From positions 3,863 to 67,862 of the forward strand of contig JANRLV010000129.1 in NCBI GenBank assembly GCA_033762195.1: a stretch of 64,000 bases of DNA, in the 5' to 3' direction. Position 1 is the first letter of the stretch; every line of letters begins with the position of its first letter. The stretch is from SpSt-398 sp033762195 (GTDB lineage: Bacteria; Bacteroidota; Bacteroidia; Chitinophagales; Chitinophagaceae). Under the pieces are notes generated by a model, which did not search any database, was not told the origin of the DNA, and saw only the letters and a program-made list of their open reading frames with translations. A program made the translations under genes and the position numbers. Below are positions 8,116 to 16,021 of this stretch, piece after piece.

Positions 8116-8986
8116 ACGCGATAAGGGCGATTGCCCCTAATGATAAAATGATTCCAAGCCAGTTTGTTTTGGAAAGATGCTCGCGAAAGACGAGCCAGGC
8201 AATTAAGGTGCTGAACAATACGATCCCCATATTATTTACCGGAATGATCATGGAACTGTTTGCTGCGTATTCTTTGAGCACCATCACGAGGCACCAGATG
8301 GAAAAATAGTTGGGCACACCAATCATGATCCCACCCCAGATAGCTCTTTTGTCAAATTTCTGTTTTTTGACCAGCAATTGATACCCCATTAAAATTAACC
8401 CAATGATGGCAGCAACAGCAAATGCGGAGATCAGATAATTGTTCTTATTGGATTCGTTCAGATGGGTGGTCTCCACATATTTGATCATAGTATCCAGTAA
8501 TCCCGATCCGGCAAAGATCACAACAGGCAAAAGGATCAATCCCCTGGTGAATTTTTTACCTGACGGTTCGGTATTCCCCGAAGGCCAACAGGTGAGCGCC
8601 ACCGCACCAAGGGCTACTACGACGCCCAGGATTTTCAAGGCCGTGGCCTTCTCATTATAGAGATAAAGTGAAAACAGGAAGGGTATTACCAAGGAAAGTT
8701 TATTGGCCACAGACACTACCGAAACCCCCATTTGTTGAGTGGTAAACCCGATCAAATTGAATAAGGCAATAAAGGTCGCTCCCATGATAAGAGCCCAACC
8801 GATCCAGCTTTCATGGATCAATGATGAAGTAAAAGGGCTGGCCCCGTTGAATATAGAACCAGTGATGACGCATACCCAATAATTGACCACGATAGCCTGT
8901 AACAAGGGGATATTGAACCTCTCCAGAATTTTGAAAGAAAGGACAAGCCAGGAAGACAATATGATGCTGCCGATCAGGAATAGCAT
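8108..8986 (-). CDS. EamA/DMT-superfamily inner-membrane transporter
   Basis: This 292-aa protein has ten hydrophobic segments and the two-fold EamA repeat architecture of drug/metabolite transporters; the second half ends with SMIIPVNNMGIVLFSTLIAWLVFRE and a short tail. The substrate cannot be read from the sequence. Its start overlaps the ribD 3' end by 13 bp and its stop overlaps the yigZ start by 8 bp, so translation of the three is probably coupled. Position beside ribD might hint at a flavin- or pterin-related metabolite, but that is speculation. Confidence 0.88.
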   Translation of the reverse strand: MLFLIGSIILSSWLVLSFKILERFNIPLLQAIVVNYWVCVITGSIFNGASPFTSSLIHESWIGWALIMGATFIALFNLIGFTTQQMGVSVVSVANKLSLVIPFLFSLYLYNEKATALKILGVVVALGAVALTCWPSGNTEPSGKKFTRGLILLPVVIFAGSGLLDTMIKYVETTHLNESNKNNYLISAFAVAAIIGLILMGYQLLVKKQKFDKRAIWGGIMIGVPNYFSIWCLVMVLKEYAANSSMIIPVNNMGIVLFSTLIAWLVFREHLSKTNWLGIILSLGAIALIAYG

Positions 8987-10020
8987 TGGCTGTTTTTGAA
9001 ATATTCAATCCGGTCCCCCACCCCTTCCGGGCCGGGTATCCTTACTGCACCTGTGATTATTGGCGCCATTGTCCCTTCTTCCACAACCAGCGAATCATTG
9101 GTTATCACCCGGGCTTCATCCCAGGCGCCGGTTTGAATAAAAGAACCCAATAATGCCGCCCCGCCTTCTACCAGCAAGCTTGCTTTTTTCAAGGTGTACA
9201 GATGCTTAAGGATTTCGCGGACAAGATCGTTCTTTCCGGAGACTTTTAGAAAGTTGAGGTTACCCAACTTTTCCTCTTTTTGGGTATTAAAGATCAGGGT
9301 GGGTTGGCTGCTATCCAGCAGTTTGAGTGACCCGGGCAATTTCAGGTCGAGGTCCACCACGGCCCTGAGGGGTTGAGGTCCCCCGAACCGGTTGGTCAAT
9401 GCAGGATCATCAAGTAAAGCTGTGCGGGTCCCTACAAGTATGACCGCTTCTTCGCCCCTCCATTGGTGAACCAACCGTTGGGTGAGGCTGTTGCTGATCA
9501 ACAATCGCTCCTCGCCCTTTCCTGAAATAAATCCATTGGCAGTTTGTGCCCATTTGAGAATAACATAAGGGCGTTGCTGTTCGTGGAAGGTGAAGAATCG
9601 TTTATTCATCTCGCGACACTCTTTCTCAAGCACGCCTGTCACAACATTGATTCCTGCATTTTTAAGTTTCTCGATGCCTTTTCCATTTACTTCCCCAAAG
9701 GGGTCACGTGTACCGATAACCACGCGGCCGATCCCTTCCGATATGATCCGGTCTGCACATGGCGGGGTTTTGCCATAATGCGCACAGGGTTCCAACGATA
9801 CGTATATGGTTGATTCAGGGATCAGGTGTCTGTCGGATTCGGGTACACTGTTCAAGCAATTCACCTCCGCATGGGCCTGCCCATACTCTTGGTGATAACC
9901 TTCCCCAATGATCCGGTCATGATGAACCAGTACGGCACCCACCATTGGATTGGGGGCCGTATGTCCGGCAGCCAGTTGCGCCAACTGCAGGCAACGCAGC
10001 ATATAGGATTCATGTGCCAT
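8974..10020 (-). CDS. ribD: Bifunctional diaminohydroxyphosphoribosylaminopyrimidine deaminase / reductase
   Basis: This 348-aa riboflavin-pathway enzyme deaminates and then reduces the pyrimidine intermediate. The N-terminal CDA-type zinc deaminase has TAPNPMVGAVLV, HAE at residues 50-52 and PCAHYGKTPPC with zinc-binding C79 and C88. The C-terminal RibD reductase domain (about 150-348) has RPYVILKWAQTANGFIS and LLVEGGAALLGSF. The ATG at 10020 (MAHESYMLRC) is preferred because a TACATTCG promoter element lies 8 nt upstream and because any longer frame would run into the GATGACR heptamer array. It heads the ribD-eamA-yigZ group; other rib genes are not in the window. Confidence 0.95.
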   Translation of the reverse strand: MAHESYMLRCLQLAQLAAGHTAPNPMVGAVLVHHDRIIGEGYHQEYGQAHAEVNCLNSVPESDRHLIPESTIYVSLEPCAHYGKTPPCADRIISEGIGRVVIGTRDPFGEVNGKGIEKLKNAGINVVTGVLEKECREMNKRFFTFHEQQRPYVILKWAQTANGFISGKGEERLLISNSLTQRLVHQWRGEEAVILVGTRTALLDDPALTNRFGGPQPLRAVVDLDLKLPGSLKLLDSSQPTLIFNTQKEEKLGNLNFLKVSGKNDLVREILKHLYTLKKASLLVEGGAALLGSFIQTGAWDEARVITNDSLVVEEGTMAPIITGAVRIPGPEGVGDRIEYFKNSQCYS

Positions 10021-10028
10021 GATAGCAG

Positions 10029-10036
10029 CGAATGTA
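10029..10036 (-). promoter_or_regulatory. Probable -7 element of ribD
   Basis: TACATTCG differs from TAnnTTTG at one base. It ends 8 nt upstream of the ribD ATG, giving a very short leader. Confidence 0.4.
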
Positions 10037-10053
10037 CGAGGTATTGGTGAGTT

Positions 10054-10130
10054 GGATGACAGATGACGGATGACGGATGACGGATGACAGATGACGGATG
10101 ACAGATGACAGATGACGGATGACAGATGTT
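10054..10130. repeat. Heptamer array GATGACR, 11 units
   Basis: Exactly eleven 7-bp units in register, alternating GGATGAC and AGATGAC with a last AGATGTT. It lies directly upstream of the ribD promoter region. No unit has an inserted or deleted base. Confidence 0.97.
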
Positions 10131-10210
10131 GGTTTTTGTGGATTTTGAAGGGGGTGGGTGATTTTTGCTTTTTTCGTAATTTGGGCACTTGTTTCATATA
10201 ACTCTTAAAA

Positions 10211-10301
10211 AGCTAAAAGCTAAAAGCTAAAAGCTAAAAGCTAAAAGCTAAAAGCTAAAAGCTAATAGCTAAAAGCTAAAAGCTAATAGCTAATAGCTAA
10301 T
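10211..10301. repeat. Heptamer array AGCTAAW, 13 units
   Basis: Exactly thirteen 7-bp units in register: AGCTAAA nine times and AGCTAAT four times. It ends 11 bp before the prmC ATG, so it would form most of any prmC leader. It is the longest perfect member of a family found at seven other intergenic sites in the window. Confidence 0.97.
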
Positions 10302-10312
10302 TTCCAACAGCC

Positions 10313-11164
10313 ATGCATCTTTCCTCCGCCCGAAATATTATCACCCAACAACTCGAGCCTGTATATCTTGAAAATGAAACGCCCCCTATGACAGATATCC
10401 TGATCGAATGGGTAACAGGTCTCGACCGCCTTCAGCAAATAGCGCAGCCAAAGAAGGAGATCACGCAGGAACAACAACTATTATTGCAGGAGGGGGTAAC
10501 ACGGTTGCTTTCATTTGAACCCATACAATATATCACCGGTCATGCCTGGTTTGCCGGAAACAAATTCAAGGTCGGACCTGCGGTTTTGATTCCCCGGCCC
10601 GAGACGGAAGAACTTGTTGATTGGATATTAAAAGAAAGACCGGATAAAGAATCGTTCTATGTATTAGATATCGGGACCGGTTCGGGTTGTATCTCCGTTA
10701 GTCTGAAGAAAAAACGACCAGGCTGGACCGTTTCAGCCATCGATATCAGTCAGGAAGCCCTGGTGATAGCCAAGGAAAATGCGGATGAATTGGGTGTGGA
10801 GGTTGATTTCAAAGCCGTTGACCTGACTGATGAAACAAGGTGGCCAGGACTGGGTGAGATCGATCTCCTCGTCAGCAACCCGCCATATATCCCCTGGAGT
10901 GATTGGAATACGTTACCTGAAAATGTGAGGGAACATGAGCCTTCAGAGGCCTTGTTTGTCCCCGATACCGACCCCCTTTTATTCTACCGCCTCATTGCTC
11001 AATTGGCCAGGCAGCAACTTAAAAAAGGAGGTGCGATCTATCTTGAGATCAATGAAACCCTGGGCGTGGAAGTTGTTTCCTTGTTTCAGGCACAGGGATT
11101 CTCTTCGATCGAGTTGAAGAAAGATATGCAGGGGAAACACAGGATGCTTAGCGTGGTGGTTTGA
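10313..11164 (+). CDS. prmC: Peptide chain release factor N5-glutamine methyltransferase
   Basis: This 283-aa SAM-dependent enzyme methylates the GGQ glutamine of release factors RF1/RF2. Visible features are the N-terminal helical domain, PRPETEELVDW, the SAM motif LDIGTGSGCISV (about 118-129) and the catalytic NPPY at residues 189-192 (VSNPPYIPWSD). The start ATG (MHLSSARN) follows the AGCTAAW array by 11 bp. The gene converges on exbD with only 6 bp between stop codons. Confidence 0.95.
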   Translation: MHLSSARNIITQQLEPVYLENETPPMTDILIEWVTGLDRLQQIAQPKKEITQEQQLLLQEGVTRLLSFEPIQYITGHAWFAGNKFKVGPAVLIPRPETEELVDWILKERPDKESFYVLDIGTGSGCISVSLKKKRPGWTVSAIDISQEALVIAKENADELGVEVDFKAVDLTDETRWPGLGEIDLLVSNPPYIPWSDWNTLPENVREHEPSEALFVPDTDPLLFYRLIAQLARQQLKKGGAIYLEINETLGVEVVSLFQAQGFSSIELKKDMQGKHRMLSVVV

Positions 11165-11170
11165 GCCTTG

Positions 11171-11569
11171 TCACTGCACATTCGCCACCACCTTTGCCCC
11201 GGCCCGTTTAGCGGCGCGCATAACCCGGAATACTTCCCCATAGTAAGAGATCGTATCTGCGTTGATCACCACCGAGGGGGTGTCTATCAGGGGCCTTAAC
11301 CGAATGACTTCAGCCATGAGCAGGGAATCCAGCATAGCGGGATCCACTTGTCTTTGGCCCATAAAGAAATTCTGGTCTTTATCAATGGAGATCACAATAT
11401 TTTGTTTGGCCTTGGTATCCTTGGTACCACGCGGGTTGTTCACCTTGATCACATTGGGGTTGGCCAGCGTGGAAACGATCAGAAAGAACATCAGCAGGAT
11501 AAAGATGATGTCGTTCAGGGAATCCGTGAACACTTCAGGCTCGGCCGTCATTTTTTTTCTCAGCTTCAT
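11171..11569 (-). CDS. exbD: ExbD/TolR-family proton-channel subunit
   Basis: This 132-aa inner-membrane protein has a short cytoplasmic N-terminus and one membrane segment (IIFILLMFFLIVSTL, about residues 19-33) preceded by TDSLND, whose Asp is the family's proton-path residue. A periplasmic domain follows with VVINADTISYYGEVFRVMRAAKRAG. It partners ExbB to convert proton-motive force into work on TonB or Tol/gliding components. It starts 9 bp after the exbB stop. No tonB is nearby, so the energised partner is unknown. Confidence 0.9.
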   Translation of the reverse strand: MKLRKKMTAEPEVFTDSLNDIIFILLMFFLIVSTLANPNVIKVNNPRGTKDTKAKQNIVISIDKDQNFFMGQRQVDPAMLDSLLMAEVIRLRPLIDTPSVVINADTISYYGEVFRVMRAAKRAGAKVVANVQ

Positions 11570-11578
11570 AGGCTTATT

Positions 11579-12286
11579 CTATCGGGTGGGTTCCTGTAAT
11601 ACATCCAGAAAATCGGCCGCTGCCACTTCCATTTTATTCACGTTCTTTTCCAACATGGTATGAAGGAAATTATAGCAGAGGTAGGCGATCAGACCAATAA
11701 TCAGACCGGTAATGGATGTTACCAGTTTGGTATAGATACCTCCGGCGATAGCGCTCAGGTCAAATTCACCGGTAGAATTGATCTTAAAAAACAATTGCAT
11801 CAGACCGGCCAGGGTACCCACAAAACCAAAGATGGGTGCGGCACGGGATACCACCGAAAGGAAGTTCAGGTTCCGTTCCAGGTTATACATTTCGATCTGG
11901 GCCACATTCTCCATGCTGCTTTCGATCATATTGATGGGTTTGCCGATACGCTGAATCCCTTTGTCCACGATCCGGGCCACGGGGTTATTGGTATTCTTGG
12001 CAAAACTCCGCGCCGCGGTGATATTGCCGCTGGTAATATGGTCACGAATGATATTCATGAAATTACCATCCACTTTAGAGGCTTTATTGATCGCGATATA
12101 GCGTTCAAAGAAGAAGAAAACGGTAAGCAGGAACATCAGGGCCAGTGGGATCATGATCCAGCCTCCGAGGGAAAGCAGTTCGATGATACTCAGTTTGCCG
12201 TCTCCATTGGAATCCCCCTGGAGGACATTGGTGGCTGTATTGGCTAATTGGCGTAAGGTGTCGGTCTGCAATAGAAATTCAAGCAT
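11579..12286 (-). CDS. exbB: MotA/TolQ/ExbB proton-channel family protein
   Basis: This 235-aa inner-membrane protein has three membrane segments: one near residues 42-62 (GGWIMIPLALMFLLTVFFFF) and a pair in the C-terminal half (FLSVVSRAAPIFGFVGTLAGL and LVTSITGLIIGLIAYLCYN), the conserved MotA_ExbB core. It forms the pentameric channel with ExbD. Residues 25-36 (DSNGDGKLSIIE), just before the first membrane segment, match the 12-residue EF-hand calcium loop exactly. The gene precedes exbD by 9 bp in one operon. Confidence 0.92.
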   Translation of the reverse strand: MLEFLLQTDTLRQLANTATNVLQGDSNGDGKLSIIELLSLGGWIMIPLALMFLLTVFFFFERYIAINKASKVDGNFMNIIRDHITSGNITAARSFAKNTNNPVARIVDKGIQRIGKPINMIESSMENVAQIEMYNLERNLNFLSVVSRAAPIFGFVGTLAGLMQLFFKINSTGEFDLSAIAGGIYTKLVTSITGLIIGLIAYLCYNFLHTMLEKNVNKMEVAAADFLDVLQEPTR

Positions 12287-12375
12287 GGGTCACTCTTTAG
12301 GTCGTAAATGTAGTTTATCGGTCAGGAATTCAATTTTGATGCCAGCTATTATTTATTAACAGCTGTGCAAACAAC

Positions 12376-12407
12376 GAAAAAAATAATGCCGCATTTTAGG
12401 CGGCATT
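12376..12407 (-). terminator. Terminator after the band-7 gene
   Basis: AATGCCGC (12385-12392) pairs with GCGGCATT (12400-12407) around ATTTTAG. On the minus strand the hairpin is followed by ATTTTTTT. It ends the transcript of the band-7 gene. Confidence 0.88.
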
Positions 12408-12432
12408 CGAATTTCGGAATACTTTAACAAGC

Positions 12433-13374
12433 TTATTTCCCGGCGCCGACCTGTTTCATCATCATGGCCTGGATCTGGCGCATGGTATTTTCCATGCCTT
12501 CGGGGCTTCCATCGAGGAAGATCACATTCCCTTTACCATATTCGGCAAAATTCTTAATGGCTTCGGTCCACATGGAGAACAGGATCACGTTGGTATCGAG
12601 GTTGGCCTGTTTCATTTGTTCAGCAGCCTGGGTCATACCTTCGGCTACTTCTTTACGGAAGAGGGCCACCCCCTGACCGCGTAAGCGGGCTGCTTCGCGT
12701 TCTGCTTCCGCGGCGATCTTGATGGCATTACCTTCGGCTTCGGCCGATTTGGTTTTGGTGATAAGGAGGGCCTGCCCTTCGTTCTCGGCGGCTGCTTTGA
12801 GGTTATTGCTCGCCACCACCTTGCTCATCGAATCCAGGATGAGTTTATCAAAGGTGATATCGTTGATCTGAAGGTCAAGCAGATGATAACCCCAGGTTTC
12901 CAGTGTATGGTCGATCTCCGCTTTTACATATTCAACGATCTCTTTGCGGAGGGCAAGGATCTCGGCTTGCTTTTTAGTCGCCACAAAGGAGCGGATATTT
13001 CCTTCGATGGTGCGGATCAGGGCCTGCATCAGGTCGCGATCGGCAATGAATTTAAAGGCTACTTTCTTGATGGTCTCCTCGTCTGCATTTTGAACAGAGT
13101 AGAGCAACATGCTTTTGAAATATACATTGGCCTGATCGGCGGTGACTGCCTGAAATTCCAATTCCACGGAACGGTTCTGAATGGATATCTTCCGATACAC
13201 TTTTTCCAGAAAAGGGATCTTAAAGCGGAGGCCGGGAGGTGCCACGCGGCGGTATTTACCAAAGAGCGTGATCACGCCAACGTACCCCTGATTTACGGTG
13301 AATAAACCACTAAAGAAGAATAAGACAAGGGCGAGAAGCCACCAATACGATGAGATATAATGTTCGATTCCCAT
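12433..13374 (-). CDS. SPFH/band-7 domain membrane protein
   Basis: This 313-aa protein has one N-terminal membrane anchor (WWLLALVLFFFSGLFTV) followed by an SPFH/band-7 domain (VNQGYVGVITLFGKYRRVAPPGLRFKIPFLE) and a long Ala/Glu-rich coiled coil (NLKAAAENEGQALLITKTKS, EREAARLRGQGVALFRKE). Stomatin/prohibitin relatives oligomerise at the membrane and form scaffold microdomains. The ATG at 13374 is chosen over an in-frame GTG at 13392. No protease (NfeD, FtsH, HflC) gene is adjacent. A terminator follows. Confidence 0.9.
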   Translation of the reverse strand: MGIEHYISSYWWLLALVLFFFSGLFTVNQGYVGVITLFGKYRRVAPPGLRFKIPFLEKVYRKISIQNRSVELEFQAVTADQANVYFKSMLLYSVQNADEETIKKVAFKFIADRDLMQALIRTIEGNIRSFVATKKQAEILALRKEIVEYVKAEIDHTLETWGYHLLDLQINDITFDKLILDSMSKVVASNNLKAAAENEGQALLITKTKSAEAEGNAIKIAAEAEREAARLRGQGVALFRKEVAEGMTQAAEQMKQANLDTNVILFSMWTEAIKNFAEYGKGNVIFLDGSPEGMENTMRQIQAMMMKQVGAGK

Positions 13375-13406
13375 TTGAAAAATATTTGACACAAGTTAAC
13401 GAATCC

Positions 13407-14666
13407 CTACTCACCCGCTTCACTTCTTTTGGCACAAATTTGCACCAGGTTGACCAGGGTTTCCACGCTTTTTTGCATGTCTTGTACACTCACATATTCA
13501 TATTTCCCATGCAGGGCCATTTCCCCGGTAAAGATATTCGGGCATGGGAGTCCCATATAGGATAGTCGCGCCCCATCGGTACCGCCACGGATCGGCTCCG
13601 ATATAGGTTCTATTCCCGCCTCCAGCATGGCTTCCCGGGCAAATTCCACCACCTGGGGATGCTGGTCGAGCACTTCGATCATATTGCGGTATTGTTCCCG
13701 GGCAGAAAACTCAGCGTTGGCGCCGGGAAAACGTTTTAGTGTTTCCAGTATCTTATCCTTGAGGTATTCCTGGTAGGCGGGCAATTTGGGTGTATGGTGG
13801 TCCCGGAGGATGAATTCCACCGTCGCTTTTTCTACGGTTCCCTGCATTTGCACCGGATGTACGAATCCATATCTTCCTTCCGTCGCCTCCGGCGCCAGTT
13901 CATCTTTGGGCAGAGAATCAATAAAGTGACTGGCTACTTTGAGGGCACTGACCATTTTATCCTTGGCATCGCCGGGATGCGCGCTGATGCCATGAAAGAT
14001 CACGGTGGCGCCGTCGGCGGAAAAATTCTCATATTCAAGCGCCCCTCTTTCACCCCCATCCAGTGTATATCCAAAATCGGCCCCGAGTTTTTTCATATCC
14101 AGTTTATCCACTCCTTTTCCTATTTCCTCATCGGGGGTAAACAAAAGGCGAATCTTACCATGTGGAACGGAGGGATGGGAAATTAGATAAGCGGCGAGGT
14201 CCATAATGACAGCCACACCAGCCTTGTCATCCGCTCCCAGCAAGGTGGTACCGGATGCAGTGATAATATCCTCTCCAACTTTTTTGAGTAAATAGGGATG
14301 TTGTTTGGGTGAGATCACTACGGATGGATCATCGGGTAGTACGATATCACCACCATCGTATTGGCGGTGAAGGAGAGGTTTCACCCCGGTACCTGAACAA
14401 TCGGGGGATGTATCCATATGCGCGCAAAAACAGATCACAGGAACAGGCTTATTAACCGTGGGGGGAATGGTGGCAAAAACATATCCCCATTCATCCATTT
14501 GGACATCTACTGCCCCCATGGCTTTTAATTCCTCCACCAAAACCCGTCCAAGGTGCTTTTGTTTTTCGGTGGAAGGGAAGCTCTCAGAATGGGGGTCACT
14601 CTGCGTGTCGATCTGAACATACCGCATTAGTCTTTCAGCCACTGTATATTGATAGTCAAGGGACAT
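13407..14666 (-). CDS. pepT: Peptidase T (aminotripeptidase)
   Basis: This 419-aa cytoplasmic M20-family zinc enzyme releases the N-terminal residue from tripeptides. The metal-site motifs are all visible: CAHMDTSPD, GADDKAGVAVIMD, FTPDEEIGKGVD, ALEYENFSADGA and the C-terminal PIRGGTDGARLSYMGLPCPNIFTG. The dimerisation (lid) domain lies in the middle with HGISAHPGDAKDKMVSA. The length equals the family norm. The gene ends 32 bp upstream of the band-7 ATG and may be co-transcribed with it. Confidence 0.96.
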   Translation of the reverse strand: MSLDYQYTVAERLMRYVQIDTQSDPHSESFPSTEKQKHLGRVLVEELKAMGAVDVQMDEWGYVFATIPPTVNKPVPVICFCAHMDTSPDCSGTGVKPLLHRQYDGGDIVLPDDPSVVISPKQHPYLLKKVGEDIITASGTTLLGADDKAGVAVIMDLAAYLISHPSVPHGKIRLLFTPDEEIGKGVDKLDMKKLGADFGYTLDGGERGALEYENFSADGATVIFHGISAHPGDAKDKMVSALKVASHFIDSLPKDELAPEATEGRYGFVHPVQMQGTVEKATVEFILRDHHTPKLPAYQEYLKDKILETLKRFPGANAEFSAREQYRNMIEVLDQHPQVVEFAREAMLEAGIEPISEPIRGGTDGARLSYMGLPCPNIFTGEMALHGKYEYVSVQDMQKSVETLVNLVQICAKRSEAGE

Positions 14667-14799
14667 AGAGGAATTTTAGGGTTCGAATATACATGAATCC
14701 CTGTTTCCGCCCTGTATGAAAACAGCGCATTTATCAAAAACCGGGTGGATAAAAAATGAAAATGCCTTACCTTTTAGGTGAACCAAACCAACGATTAAC

Positions 14800-15342
14800 A
14801 TGAAAAAAATGCTCATTGGGGCCATCGTGGGAGGATTACTCCTGATGGTCTGGCAAACACTTTCCTGGACAGTACTTCAACTTCACTACAAAGCCACAGA
14901 GTACACCCCCAAACAGGATACGATCCTGGCAATACTGGGGTCGCAATTAGAAAAAGACGGATCCTATTTTATGCCTGGCCATCCCAAAGATGCGTCCATG
15001 GAAGTAATGGAAAAAACAATGGCCGATGCCATAGGCAAACCCTGGGCGCAGGTTAGTTATCATTCCAAATTGGAGGATAATATGACCATGAATATCATCA
15101 GAGGATTATTGGTTGACATTGTGTTAGCCTGGCTGCTTTGTTGGGGATTGTCCAAAATGAATGCACCCTCATTTTCCACTATATTACTTACCAGCCTGGG
15201 AGCGGGATTGATCGCCTTCTTAAATGGAATTTATACCATGCATATCTGGTTCGAATCATTCGACCTGATGAATCACCTCGTCGATTCAGTTGTGAGTTGG
15301 GGATTGTGTGGGCTGTGGCTGGGATGGTGGTGGAGAAGATAA
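14800..15342 (+). CDS. Hypothetical membrane protein
   Basis: This 180-aa protein has an N-terminal membrane segment (residues 4-22, with a long extracytoplasmic stretch of about 80 residues behind it) and three more hydrophobic segments: IIRGLLVDIVLAWLLCWGL, TILLTSLGAGLIAFLNGIY and LVDSVVSWGLCGLWLGWWW. I do not recognise a characterised family. A near-match promoter element (TACCTTTT, 14768-14775) lies about 25 bp upstream. The gene converges on the FKBP gene across a 37-bp-arm inverted repeat. Confidence 0.75.
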   Translation: MKKMLIGAIVGGLLLMVWQTLSWTVLQLHYKATEYTPKQDTILAILGSQLEKDGSYFMPGHPKDASMEVMEKTMADAIGKPWAQVSYHSKLEDNMTMNIIRGLLVDIVLAWLLCWGLSKMNAPSFSTILLTSLGAGLIAFLNGIYTMHIWFESFDLMNHLVDSVVSWGLCGLWLGWWWRR

Positions 15343-15344
15343 AA

Positions 15345-15428
15345 ACACGAATGAAGACGAATGACCCGAATTGCACGAATTTTTATTTATGAATTCGTGT
15401 AATTCGGGTCATTCGTCTTCATTCGTGT
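15345..15428. repeat. 37-bp inverted repeat with 9-bp CGAAT period
   Basis: The left arm (15345-15381) and right arm (15392-15428) are reverse complements with a single mismatch over 37 bp and a 10-nt loop. CGAAT cores recur every 9 bp in each arm. Its position between convergent stop codons would suit a two-way transcript end, but there is no flanking U-tract of intrinsic type. Confidence 0.95.
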
Positions 15429-15436
15429 CATATATT

Positions 15437-15892
15437 CTATGGCATCAAAATAATCGGGCTTCCCCCAACTATTTCTACCAATTCAATATCAAACACCAGT
15501 TCTTCGCCGGCGAGGGGATGATTGGCATCGAGAACCACATTCTCTCCTTCGATCTCGGCCACCCGAACCTGGAATTGTTCTCCGGATGCATTGTTCATTA
15601 CCAAAGGCATTCCCACTTCTACTTCCATACCTTCCGGGAAACGGTCTTTGGGGAAATTGATCATCATATCGGGATTGCGGGGACCATAAGCATCGTCCAC
15701 AGGAATGGTTACGGTTTTTTTGTCACCCACTACCATGCCCATCACCCCATTATCGAATCCTTTGATCACCATTCCACTGCCCACTTCAAATTCAAGGGGC
15801 TGGCGTCCCGCAGAACTATCGAAAGTTTCACCACTGGTTAATTTTCCATGATAGTGGACTTTCACCTTATCGCCACTCTTTACCTGTTGCAT
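15437..15892 (-). CDS. SlyD-like FKBP-type peptidyl-prolyl isomerase
   Basis: This 151-aa cytoplasmic protein begins with VKVHYHGKLTSGETFDSS and continues with LEFEVGSGMVIKGFDNGVMGM, the split FKBP domain. An insert-in-flap (IF) chaperone domain follows (about 70-125, AYGPRNPDMMINFPKDRFPEG) and the FKBP core resumes with LDANHPLAGEELVFDIELVEI. Such SlyD-type enzymes combine prolyl isomerase and holdase activity. The histidine-rich metal tail of E. coli SlyD is missing. A TATTTTTG promoter element lies 18 bp upstream. Confidence 0.95.
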   Translation of the reverse strand: MQQVKSGDKVKVHYHGKLTSGETFDSSAGRQPLEFEVGSGMVIKGFDNGVMGMVVGDKKTVTIPVDDAYGPRNPDMMINFPKDRFPEGMEVEVGMPLVMNNASGEQFQVRVAEIEGENVVLDANHPLAGEELVFDIELVEIVGGSPIILMP

Positions 15893-15909
15893 TTTTTGTT
15901 GTTTTTAGT

Positions 15910-15917
15910 CAAAAATA
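15910..15917 (-). promoter_or_regulatory. -7 promoter element of the FKBP gene
   Basis: TATTTTTG on the minus strand fits TAnnTTTG and ends 17 nt before the ATG. No -33 box at normal spacing was seen. Confidence 0.45.
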
Positions 15918-16021
15918 AAGGCGGAAAGGTAGCCCATAATTCCTAAATGCAACCAGGAAATATTTTAAGCCGTCTATATCAAATATTTAGTGAAATTGGG
16001 AAAAGTGAATTATGTTTAATC

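Noticed and set aside
10021..10197. N-terminal extension of RibD
   Set aside because: The extra codons translate the GATGACR array into a repeated LSSVICH-type peptide; the true start fits the family and a promoter element at 10020-10036.
10054..10301. Possible CRISPR array
   Set aside because: Units are 7 bp and contiguous with no spacers, and no cas genes are in the window.
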